From: Hymenobacter ruricola
Lineage (GTDB): Bacteria; Bacteroidota; Bacteroidia; Cytophagales; Hymenobacteraceae
Assembly (NCBI RefSeq): GCF_015694525.1
Contig: NZ_JADQDM010000014.1
Coordinates: 1 to 64,000 of the forward strand
Direction of reading: 5' to 3'
DNA: 64,000 nucleotides
Under the pieces are notes generated by a model. The model saw only the letters and a program-made list of their open reading frames with translations. It was not told where the DNA came from and did not search any database. The number at the start of each line of letters is the position of its first letter. The first letter of the stretch is position 1. Below are positions 41,738 through 49,290 of this stretch, piece after piece. The position numbers were made by a program, and so were the translations under genes.

Positions 41738-42649
41738 CTATACCGCCGTACCACCATCCTTGGCAGCCTGTTTTGCCTGCCATTCAGCGTAGCGCCACCG
41801 GGCAGACCCCAAGTTTACCTTAACGGTCGTGGAAACGGGAATTTGCAAGCCGAAGCTCTGGCGTAAAAACTCCAGCAGCACGGTGGTTCGGGTCACAAGC
41901 AGGTACTTCTTTCGGTTGAGCGTCAACTCTTCGGTTACGATGCCCACCAGCTTCTTTTCCAGGGCAGGGTCGTGCAGCAGATAGTTGCCCGTATCCCAGA
42001 GGCCGCTGCCGCTGATGCCTTCCATTTTGGGGCGCTTGTGCGGCTGGGGATTGGTGGCCGACAGCACGTCGCCCGTAAAGTCGAGCACGAGGTGAATAGC
42101 CGGGTGGAGCCCAGACCGGGCATAATCAAATTCACCTGTTAATTGGGTCTGCAGCGGGTACGGTGCTGATTTCACTTGGCCATCAAAAGACCTGGTCTTC
42201 GCCGCTGGAAAGCCAACGGACAGGTAAACATCCGTCAGGTGCCTGGGACTCGTGGAGAGTTCCGAAAGGGTTAGGAAGTGGTAGGCTTCCTGCAGGCGGG
42301 CAAGTTGGGATTCGTCGGTCAGCTCCAACGCAGCTAGGTCTATTTTGTCGTCCTTCCGTTTGCCAGAGGCAGGCAATGAGGTAATGCGCAGCTCACCGGC
42401 CAGGGTGACTTCGTGCGGGGGCAGAATCACGAACGTCTCGTAATACTTGCCGGCAATAACGTGTGCCGCCGTCACCACAAAATACCGACCATCCAAGGTT
42501 AGTAACACCCCGCTGCCGCAGGCGGCGATGCGGCCCTTGTGCGTGTAAAAGAACTGGATGGTCGATTTGAGGATTGCTGCGGTAGCAATACTGAGAGGTT
42601 GAGTTTTGACTTCTTGTAAAAGCGAAGGAGAGGTAGGCGTAGAGGCCAT
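41738..42649 (-). CDS. Trypsin-like serine protease domain protein
   Basis: The 303-residue protein shows the catalytic triad of chymotrypsin-fold proteases: His63 in VVTAAHVIAG, Asp104 in DKIDLAALEL and a Ser near residue 210 in GISGSGLWD. No signal peptide is visible, so it probably acts in the cytoplasm. Such proteases also occur in prokaryotic defence systems, but no partner is adjacent. The ATG at 42649 is chosen; an upstream extension would run through AT-rich non-coding sequence. Its stop lies just beyond site B near copA. Confidence 0.75.
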   Translation of the reverse strand: MASTPTSPSLLQEVKTQPLSIATAAILKSTIQFFYTHKGRIAACGSGVLLTLDGRYFVVTAAHVIAGKYYETFVILPPHEVTLAGELRITSLPASGKRKDDKIDLAALELTDESQLARLQEAYHFLTLSELSTSPRHLTDVYLSVGFPAAKTRSFDGQVKSAPYPLQTQLTGEFDYARSGLHPAIHLVLDFTGDVLSATNPQPHKRPKMEGISGSGLWDTGNYLLHDPALEKKLVGIVTEELTLNRKKYLLVTRTTVLLEFLRQSFGLQIPVSTTVKVNLGSARWRYAEWQAKQAAKDGGTAV

Positions 42650-42832
42650 GGGTAAAGGGTTAAAAAATTTAGTTATTGATTGGGGGCACCAAGAATTAAG
42701 CTTACTAACCCCTCTCACAGATAAATACGAAATCCACCCTGCCACTTGGAAAATGGCCCTGAATTATTTTTGATGCCCCTTGGCTTTATCAGGCAGTTAC
42801 CAGCAAACAGCTTATAAAATCACGCCAGCAAC

Positions 42833-42843
42833 TTGCATAATTT
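42833..42843. promoter_or_regulatory. Copper-region element TTGCATAATTT, site C
   Basis: This third exact copy lies in the 379-base divergent gap between the protease gene (184 bases away) and the His-rich copper gene at 43029 (186 bases away). By the orientation of sites A and B it would face the protease, but as a regulator site it could serve the + strand copper operon. No other strong signal was seen in this gap. Confidence 0.45.
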
Positions 42844-43028
42844 TGCTTTTCCGCTCGGACTAGGGTGTATCCAAAATGGAAGCTGATGGCCCTGAGTTGC
42901 TCAGTAACGCCATTTTATCAACCTGCGCCCACCTTGCGCAAACCACCACCGGAACCCTTTCGCGGCATTGCGGGTAAAGAAGCAGCTCTACTCTTCTGAG
43001 GAGATAAGTCTAATTTTGCGGTTGCTTC

Positions 43029-43517
43029 ATGCCCGTTATGTTCCGTAGCCTGTACCCTTTCCGCCGTTTGCTGGCGACGAGCTTCCTGCTCGTCTTCGTC
43101 AACGTGTTCGTGGGGCAGTGCTGGTGCGCAACGGTCAATCCGCTGCCGCCGGCTCCGCCGATGGCGGCCATGGACCACCACCAGGCCGAGAAGCCGGCGC
43201 ACCCGGGCTGCCACGGCCACGGCGCGGTGGCGAAGCATTCGACCAAGCAGCACGGCCACGGCCACCCGACCAAGCCGGGCACCAGCCACGACTGCTGCAA
43301 GGACAAATCGGCGTCGCTGCTGTCCTCGCTGACGACGCCCGCCCAGAAGCACTTATTCCTGCCTGCCCCGGCTGTACTGCCGGCGGCTATCGAGTTTCAT
43401 TTCCGGCCCCTGGCTGGCAAGTGGGACCGCACGGCTACGGTGGCCCTGGTTCCGCCCCGGCACCTCAAGCCCAAAATACCCGACATCCGCATTTTCATCC
43501 AGTCGCTGACTGTCTGA
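43029..43517 (+). CDS. His-rich secreted metal-binding protein
   Basis: The 162-residue product has a signal-like hydrophobic segment (LLATSFLLVFVNVFVGQCWC) and a His/Cys-rich region (MDHHQAEKPAHPGCHGHGAV, STKQHGHGHPTKPGTSHDCC). A metal-binding exported protein in a copper operon is the natural reading; no named family was recognised. An ATG at 43038 (Met4) is also possible. It heads the long + strand copper operon. Confidence 0.75.
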   Translation: MPVMFRSLYPFRRLLATSFLLVFVNVFVGQCWCATVNPLPPAPPMAAMDHHQAEKPAHPGCHGHGAVAKHSTKQHGHGHPTKPGTSHDCCKDKSASLLSSLTTPAQKHLFLPAPAVLPAAIEFHFRPLAGKWDRTATVALVPPRHLKPKIPDIRIFIQSLTV

Positions 43518-43645
43518 TTCTTCCGACGCGCTAAGGCTCGCGCCGGCATAGCTATGCTATGTCCGGGGCGGGCCTTTTCGTTTGCTCGCTCGCGTGGCTA
43601 AGCTGCGCCCCCTTCCCCTATTTTCCTGGTTTTCCCTCCCCCGCA

Positions 43646-43777
43646 ATGAAGAGTTGCTGTCAGGAGGCCGGTGCGCCGCCCCCCCGTGGGCCGGGCCGTC
43701 GCTGGCTGTCCTACCTGCTCTACGCCGGGCTGGCTGCCGCGCTGGGCTTCGTGCTCTGGCAGCAGTGGCAGGCGTAG
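43646..43777 (+). CDS. 43-residue Cys-motif membrane protein
   Basis: The product begins MKSCCQEAG, has a Pro/Arg-rich middle and a single membrane helix (WLSYLLYAGLAAALGFVLWQ). The CC near the start could bind copper. It is placed between two copper-binding genes. A longer frame starting at 43559 is possible but the added part looks non-coding. A hairpin with arms in CCGG...CCGG (43543-43566) lies upstream. Confidence 0.6.
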   Translation: MKSCCQEAGAPPPRGPGRRWLSYLLYAGLAAALGFVLWQQWQA

Positions 43778-43826
43778 GCCCCAACGGCCTTTTCGGCCCC
43801 GCATTTCCCATTCCATACCCGTTTTC

Positions 43827-44774
43827 ATGAACCGCTTTCTTGTTCCGCTGCTGGCCGCTGCCAGCATTTTCACCGTTGCCAGCTGCTCCTCGGATTCGTC
43901 CAGCAGCAGCGCCACCAACACCGTTACCACGCCCACCGGCACCGCGCCCGACAGCACGGCCGCGCACGCCGGAGGCCACACCTACGCCTGCCCCATGCAC
44001 CCGGAGGTGACCAGCACCAAGCCCGGCGAGAAGTGCCCCAAGTGCGGCATGGAGCTGGTCCACAACGACCAGGTGAGCAACGGCAAAAGCTACCAGATGC
44101 AGTTCGAGCCGAAGCCCATGCAGCTGGTGGCCGGCCAGCCCGCCACGCTGACCTATACCCCGCAGGAAGTCGGCAACGAGAAAGCACCGGTGCCGCTGGC
44201 GGTGGTGCACGAGAAGAAAATCCACCTCATCATCGTCCGCAAAGACCTGTCGGTGTTCGACCATGAGCACCCCGAGTTCACGGCTGATGGCAACTACAAA
44301 GTACCGTTTACCTTCCCCAAGGGCGGTGAGTACGTGCTGTTTCAGGACTACACGCCCGACGGCAGCGGCCACCAGCTCGGCCGCCAGGTGGTGAGCGTGC
44401 AGGGCCCCAAGTACACGCCCGTCAAGTTCAGCAAAGACCAGCTGCAGTGGAGCAAGAATGGCTATCAGGCTACCCTCGCATTTGACAAAGAGCTGAAAGT
44501 TGGCCAGCTGCTGGGCATGAAAATCAGCCTGAGCAAGAATGGGCAGCCGGTGACGGACCTGGATAAGTACCTCGGGGCGCTGGGCCACGTGGTGGTCATC
44601 AGCGAAGACACCGAGCGCTACCTGCACGTGCACCCCAACGACCAGGCCGACAAGGGCCCGGTCATCGGCTTCAACACCAACTTCGAAAAGCCCGGCCTGT
44701 ACCGCGTTTTCCTGCAATTCAACCACGGCGGGCAGATTCACACCGGCGACTTCACCATCAACGTGAAGGCCTAG
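43827..44774 (+). CDS. Heavy-metal-binding-domain lipoprotein
   Basis: The 315-residue lipoprotein (lipobox FTVASC) carries an N-terminal heavy-metal-binding domain, YACPMHPEVTSTKPGEKCPK followed by CGMEL, and a long C-terminal beta-rich part (about 85-315) with HLIIVRKDLSVFDHEHPEF and HVHPNDQ, similar to periplasmic copper-tolerance proteins. The ATG at 43827 begins the signal peptide; the longer frame upstream shadows the 43-residue gene. Likely role: periplasmic binding of copper or silver. Confidence 0.85.
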   Translation: MNRFLVPLLAAASIFTVASCSSDSSSSSATNTVTTPTGTAPDSTAAHAGGHTYACPMHPEVTSTKPGEKCPKCGMELVHNDQVSNGKSYQMQFEPKPMQLVAGQPATLTYTPQEVGNEKAPVPLAVVHEKKIHLIIVRKDLSVFDHEHPEFTADGNYKVPFTFPKGGEYVLFQDYTPDGSGHQLGRQVVSVQGPKYTPVKFSKDQLQWSKNGYQATLAFDKELKVGQLLGMKISLSKNGQPVTDLDKYLGALGHVVVISEDTERYLHVHPNDQADKGPVIGFNTNFEKPGLYRVFLQFNHGGQIHTGDFTINVKA

Positions 44775-44824
44775 CCCGCGCCCATACACCTCATTTTTTC
44801 ACCTTCAATCCCAACCCAAACCCC

Positions 44825-45652
44825 ATGAAAAAGTCTGCATTTATCCTCGCCGCCCTCTGTTCGGGCACCCTGCTGCTGGGCAGCTGCAACGCCGACAAAT
44901 CGGCCGACTCCACGGCTACTGAGACGACCTCGGCCACGGCCGACACCACCGCTGCGGGCGGCGACATGGCCGGCATGGACCATTCGACAATGGCGGACGG
45001 TGCCGCCGGCGCTTCGCCCCTGATGGCCTCCATGAACGACATGATGGCTAAGATGGACGCCATGAAAATGAAGGGCAACACCGACCACGACTTTGCCCAC
45101 ATGATGCTGGAGCACCACAAGGGCGCGGTGGCCATGGCCGACATCGAGCTGCGCGACGGCAAGGATGCCACCATGCGCCAGATGGCCGAAAAAATCAAGG
45201 CCGACCAGCAGAAGGAAATCGGCGAAATGGAGCCTATTGCCGAGCGCCTCGACTCGGCCCCGACCAACTACAAGCCCCAGGACCCGGCCGACCCCTTCAC
45301 CGCCCAGATGAAGGCCTCGATGGACGGGATGATGAAAAACATGCCCCAGATGGTGGCGGACCCCGACATGAACTTCAACATGCTCATGACGGTGCACCAC
45401 CAGAGCGCCGTGGACATGGCCAAAGCCGAGCTGGCCCACGGCAAGGACAGCAAGCTCAAGGAGATGGCGCAAATGATGATTGACGCCCAGCAGAAGGAAA
45501 TCCAGCAGTTCAAGGACTGGCACACCAAGAACGAGGGCAAGATGAAGACCTCGGCCGCCGTGTACGAGTGCCCGATGGGCTGCGAAGGCAGCCGCAGCAA
45601 CAAGCCCGGCAAGTGCCCCACCTGCGAGATGGATTTGGTCAAAAAAGCCTAA
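44825..45652 (+). CDS. DUF305 lipoprotein with C-terminal metal-binding domain
   Basis: The 275-residue lipoprotein (LLLGSC) has the DUF305 helical domain duplicated pattern (DHDFAHMMLEHHKGAVAMAD and NFNMLMTVHHQSAVDMAKAE) and a C-terminal heavy-metal-binding domain, YECPMGCEGSRSNKPGKCPT followed by CEMDL. Fusion of the two copper-linked domains in one chain is notable. It is cotranscribed with the HMBD lipoprotein before it. Confidence 0.88.
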   Translation: MKKSAFILAALCSGTLLLGSCNADKSADSTATETTSATADTTAAGGDMAGMDHSTMADGAAGASPLMASMNDMMAKMDAMKMKGNTDHDFAHMMLEHHKGAVAMADIELRDGKDATMRQMAEKIKADQQKEIGEMEPIAERLDSAPTNYKPQDPADPFTAQMKASMDGMMKNMPQMVADPDMNFNMLMTVHHQSAVDMAKAELAHGKDSKLKEMAQMMIDAQQKEIQQFKDWHTKNEGKMKTSAAVYECPMGCEGSRSNKPGKCPTCEMDLVKKA

Positions 45653-45683
45653 TCCCACTCCAAATACACCGCTACAGTCCTCC

Positions 45684-46211
45684 ATGAAAATGCTTCGCAC
45701 CCTCTTCGCCGCGCTGGCTTTGCTGGCCGCCGCGCCCCTCGCCCACGCCCAGCACGCCGAAATAGCGGCGGGCGAAACCCACGCTCACGTAGCCCCCCAC
45801 GGCGGCGTGGTGCGCTCGGCCAGCCCCTACCACCTGGAGCTGGTGGCCCAGCCCACCGAGTTGGCTTTTTACCTGCTGGGAGCCAAGATGAGTGCCGTGC
45901 CCAACAAGGGCATGAGCGGCTCGGTGCTGGTGCAGCTGACCACCAATGCCACCGTGACCGTGCCGCTGGCCCTGGCCGGCGACGACCACCTCACGGCCAA
46001 GCTGCCCGCCGGGGCCAAGGTGCGCACGGCCATCGTGACGCTGAACACGGCCGATGGCAAAGCCCTGACCGTGCGCTTCGACAAGCTGGACGAGGCCCAC
46101 GGCCACAAAGCCGTGGGCGCGGCTTTCGCCTGCCCCATGCACCCCGAAGTGGCCGCCACCGCGCCGGGCAAATGCCCGAAGTGCGGCATGGCGCTGGTCA
46201 AAAAATCCTAG
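45684..46211 (+). CDS. Secreted protein with C-terminal heavy-metal-binding domain
   Basis: The 175-residue protein has a signal peptide (ALLAAAPLAHAQ), a beta-rich middle (HVAPHGGVVRSASPYHLELV) and a C-terminal heavy-metal-binding domain, FACPMHPEVAATAPGKCPKC followed by GMAL. It is the third such domain in this operon. It probably hands metal to the efflux system encoded next. Confidence 0.85.
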   Translation: MKMLRTLFAALALLAAAPLAHAQHAEIAAGETHAHVAPHGGVVRSASPYHLELVAQPTELAFYLLGAKMSAVPNKGMSGSVLVQLTTNATVTVPLALAGDDHLTAKLPAGAKVRTAIVTLNTADGKALTVRFDKLDEAHGHKAVGAAFACPMHPEVAATAPGKCPKCGMALVKKS

Positions 46212-46254
46212 CTACCGGCGCGGTCCGACTCCGGGCCGCCCTTCGTGTCCCGCT

Positions 46255-46281
46255 CCCCTCCGTCGGCTGCCGGCGGAGGGG
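46255..46281. terminator. GC-rich hairpin without T-run
   Basis: CCCCTCCG and CGGAGGGG form an eight-base stem with an 11-base loop in front of the TolC-family gene. There is no T-run, so it may be an attenuating or stabilising hairpin rather than an intrinsic terminator. Confidence 0.45.
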
Positions 46282-46302
46282 CCAGCGGCCTAACTCATGC
46301 TT

Positions 46303-47544
46303 ATGAACAATCTTCCCATTCGCCAGCGCCGGTTCAGGCTCTTGCTGCTCCTGCTGGTACTGCTGGCCGGACCGGCGGGGGCGCAGCAGGTCGTGGTGCG
46401 CCTCGACAGCGCCGAGCAGCAGGCCCTGCGCCGGCACCCGCGCCTGCGCCAGTCGGCTGAGGAAATCGCGGAGCAGCGCGCCCTGAAGCGTGGCAGCTTC
46501 TCGCCCACCAACCCGGACTTTCTGTTTTCCGCGCCCACGGGCGAGCGGTGGGCCCCGGGCGTGGTGCAAACCATTGATTTCCCCACGGTGTACCGCCGGC
46601 AGGCCCAGGCCGCGCAGGCCGGCATCACCCTGGCCGAGCGGGGCCTCGACGTGAACCGGGCCACCGTGCGGCGCGACGTGCGCCAAGCCTACCTGAGCCT
46701 GCAGTTTGCCGAGGCGCAGGTGCGCCAGCTCACTTATCAGGACAGCCTGTTTCGGGCGTTGCAAGTGGCCACCGACCGCCTGTTCAAGGCCGGCGAGGTA
46801 ACGGCCTTGCAGCGGGTGAGCACCGAGGCCGAAGCCCGGCAGGTGCGCAATCAGCTCGACCAGGCCGTGGTGGACCAGCGTTCGGCGCAGCGCCGCCTAG
46901 GCCTGCTGCTCGGGCAGCCGGAAGCCAACCTCACCGCCGATGCCGACCTGCGCCAGACCGGCCCCGAGCTGGCCCGCGCCGGCGCGGAGCTGCTGGGCAC
47001 GCTACCCCAGCAGGACAGCGCCGCCGTGGCCTTGAGCCCCACGCTGGCTTACTACGGCCAGAACGTGGCGCTGAGCCAGTCGGGCATCAGCCTGGTGCGG
47101 GCGCGGCGCACCCCGGCCCTGACGCTGGGCTATCAGAATCAGGCCTATGAGAACTCGCTGGTAAAGTACCGCTTTCAGTTCGGCGTGTCGGTGCCCATCT
47201 GGTTCTGGACCTACCGCGCGCAGCTGCAGGCGGCCACGGCGCGCAGCAAGGCCGCCCAGGCCCAGCTGCAGGTGCAGCGCCTCGACCTGGGCACCCAGTA
47301 CCAGCAGGCCCTAGCCGACACGCGCAAGTTTGCCGCCTCGCTCACCTACTACGAGCAGACCGGCCTGCCCCAGTCGCGGGCCATCATCAGCCAGTCGCAG
47401 CGCCTGTTCAAGGCCGGCGAAATCAGCTACCTGGTGCTGATTCAGAGCCTGAACCAGGCCTTTACCATTCAGAATACCTACCTGACCACCATCCGCGACT
47501 ACCGTCAGGCCATCGTTGCACTTAACTACCTGCGGGGACAATAA
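46303..47544 (+). CDS. TolC-family outer-membrane efflux protein (CusC/CzcC-like)
   Basis: The 413-residue protein has a signal peptide (LLLLLLVLLAGPAGAQ) and two long helical repeats with the TolC-family pattern (RNQLDQAVVDQRSAQRRLGL; YQQALADTRKFAASLTYYEQ). It forms the outer-membrane channel of the metal efflux system encoded downstream. An ATG at 46297 adds two residues. Its stop overlaps the next start as TAATG. Confidence 0.9.
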   Translation: MNNLPIRQRRFRLLLLLLVLLAGPAGAQQVVVRLDSAEQQALRRHPRLRQSAEEIAEQRALKRGSFSPTNPDFLFSAPTGERWAPGVVQTIDFPTVYRRQAQAAQAGITLAERGLDVNRATVRRDVRQAYLSLQFAEAQVRQLTYQDSLFRALQVATDRLFKAGEVTALQRVSTEAEARQVRNQLDQAVVDQRSAQRRLGLLLGQPEANLTADADLRQTGPELARAGAELLGTLPQQDSAAVALSPTLAYYGQNVALSQSGISLVRARRTPALTLGYQNQAYENSLVKYRFQFGVSVPIWFWTYRAQLQAATARSKAAQAQLQVQRLDLGTQYQQALADTRKFAASLTYYEQTGLPQSRAIISQSQRLFKAGEISYLVLIQSLNQAFTIQNTYLTTIRDYRQAIVALNYLRGQ

Positions 47545-48155
47545 TGAAGAACCTCCTCCTGCTTTTGCTGGCCCTGCTGCTGGCCACCGGGGCCCGCGCC
47601 CACGGCGGCGAAGACCACGGCGACGCGGCCAAACCCTCGGCCGGGCCGGTGGCCACCACCTTCTCGGTGGCGGCGCTGTCCGAGAGCTTCGAGCTGCTGC
47701 TGCGCTTCGAGCCGTTGAAAAAAGGTGAAGACGCCGACATGCGACTGTTCGTGTCGGACTACGCTACTAACGCGCCCATCAAGGGAGCCAAGCTGACGGT
47801 GACCTGCCCGGAAGCGGCCGACCTGAAATTCACGGTATCCGAAAAGTCGCCGGGAGCCTACCTAGTCGAGGGCACGTTTCCGGCCAATAAGAAGTACAGC
47901 CTGGCCGTGAACATCGTGGCCGGCGACAAGGCCGACTTGATGCTGCTCTCCGGCATTGAGGTCGGCAAGCTGCTGCCCGTGGCGGCGGCCCCGGCTCCGG
48001 CCGCCGCGCCCCTCATCGGCTCCTGGAAAACCGTGCTGCTGCTCTTCGGGGCCTTCGCGCTGGGCATTGCCCTCACTGCCCTGGTTATGCGCCGCCGTCG
48101 CCCGGCCGCTGCCGTCCCCACTTCAACGCCCGCTGTTTATGAAAACCACGCATAA
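47544..48155 (+). CDS. Accessory His-motif membrane protein of the efflux operon
   Basis: The 203-residue protein has a signal peptide, an AHGGEDHGDAA motif right behind it, a beta-rich middle and a C-terminal membrane helix (VLLLFGAFALGIALTALVM) with a basic end. The same motif opens the next protein. It is probably a periplasmic metal-binding accessory of the RND system. The family is not one I can name. Confidence 0.75.
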   Translation: MKNLLLLLLALLLATGARAHGGEDHGDAAKPSAGPVATTFSVAALSESFELLLRFEPLKKGEDADMRLFVSDYATNAPIKGAKLTVTCPEAADLKFTVSEKSPGAYLVEGTFPANKKYSLAVNIVAGDKADLMLLSGIEVGKLLPVAAAPAPAAAPLIGSWKTVLLLFGAFALGIALTALVMRRRRPAAAVPTSTPAVYENHA

Positions 48156-49287
48156 GTTTCTCGCCGCTACGGCCGCCCTCGGGCTGGCCTTTTCCGTGCT
48201 GCTGCCCCCGCCCGCCGCGCTGTGGGCGCACGGTGGCGAAGACCACGGCGACGCGGCCCACGCTTCCAGCGGTGTGGCCATGACCGATGCCGTGGCGTTG
48301 CCCAAGGAAAGCCAGTTCCTGTTCGGGGTGCGCACGGCCCTGGCCGGCTACTCCGATACCTATAACCGGCTGACCCTCTACGGCACCGTGGCCTCAGCCG
48401 CCGGGGGCGAAGGCCGGGTGGTGGTACCCCAGACCGGGCGCATCGTGAGCCTCGCGGCCAAAGTAGGGCAGCCGGTGCGCGCCGGGCAGGTGCTGGCCGT
48501 CATCGACCAGACCCTGGACGCGACCCAGCAAATCGGCCTCAGCACCGAGCGGGCCAACGCCCAGGCCGAGCTGCGGGCGGCCCAGCAGGACTACGCCCGC
48601 CTGCAGACCATCGCCGACATCGCGGCCCGCAAGGACGTGGTGGCCGCCGAGCTGCGCCTGCGCCAGGCCCGCCAGAACGCGGGCATTCTTAACGGGCAGG
48701 CCAGCAACCGCCGCGTCACCATCACTTCGCCCATCAGCGGCACGGTGGACGTGTTCACCCTCGCGGTGGGCCAGCAGGTGACCCAGGGCGACGAGCTGTT
48801 TCGGGTGCTCAACCCCGGCAAGCTGCGGGTCGAAGCCCAGGTGTTCGCCCAGGACTTGGACAAGATTCCGGCCGGGGCCCAGTTTCAGGTGGAAGGCCTG
48901 CAGGGGCAGGCCGGCAGCGCCCCGGCCCGGCTGGTGGTGTTCAGCAACGTAGTGAACCCGGTGAACCAGGCCCGCCAGCTGGTGCTGGAACTCGACCCCA
49001 CCGGTACCAACCTATTCCGCGCCGGCCAGGCCGTGAACGTGCAGGTGCTGGGCCGCAGCGGCGGCGGCAAAAAGCAGCTGGTGGTGCCCACTTCGGCGCT
49101 GACCGATTTGAACGGCAAGCCCGTGGTCTTCGTGCACACCGACCCCGAAACCTTCAAAATCCGCTACGTGCAGCCGGGTGCCGCTAACGGTGCGCAGACG
49201 GTGCTGCTGGCCGGCGACGTGAACGAAAACGACCGGGTGGTGAGCGTGGGCACCTACCAGCTCAAATCCATCTACTTGAACCAATAG
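48139..49287 (+). CDS. RND membrane fusion protein (CusB/CzcB-like)
   Basis: The 382-residue adaptor has a signal peptide, the AHGGEDHGDAA motif, a lipoyl-like/hairpin core (VVVPQTGRIVSLAAKVGQPV and RVTITSPISGTVDVFTLAVG) and a beta-barrel end. It couples the inner-membrane pump to the TolC-like channel. It overlaps the previous gene by 17 bases in another frame; the ATG at 48139 is preferred for its signal peptide. The long frame upstream shadows the previous gene. Confidence 0.92.
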   Translation: MKTTHKFLAATAALGLAFSVLLPPPAALWAHGGEDHGDAAHASSGVAMTDAVALPKESQFLFGVRTALAGYSDTYNRLTLYGTVASAAGGEGRVVVPQTGRIVSLAAKVGQPVRAGQVLAVIDQTLDATQQIGLSTERANAQAELRAAQQDYARLQTIADIAARKDVVAAELRLRQARQNAGILNGQASNRRVTITSPISGTVDVFTLAVGQQVTQGDELFRVLNPGKLRVEAQVFAQDLDKIPAGAQFQVEGLQGQAGSAPARLVVFSNVVNPVNQARQLVLELDPTGTNLFRAGQAVNVQVLGRSGGGKKQLVVPTSALTDLNGKPVVFVHTDPETFKIRYVQPGAANGAQTVLLAGDVNENDRVVSVGTYQLKSIYLNQ

Positions 49288-49290
49288 CGG

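Noticed and set aside
43557..44789. 410-codon - strand frame opposite the HMBD lipoprotein gene
   Set aside because: Antisense of a clear lipoprotein gene; composition shows no fold.
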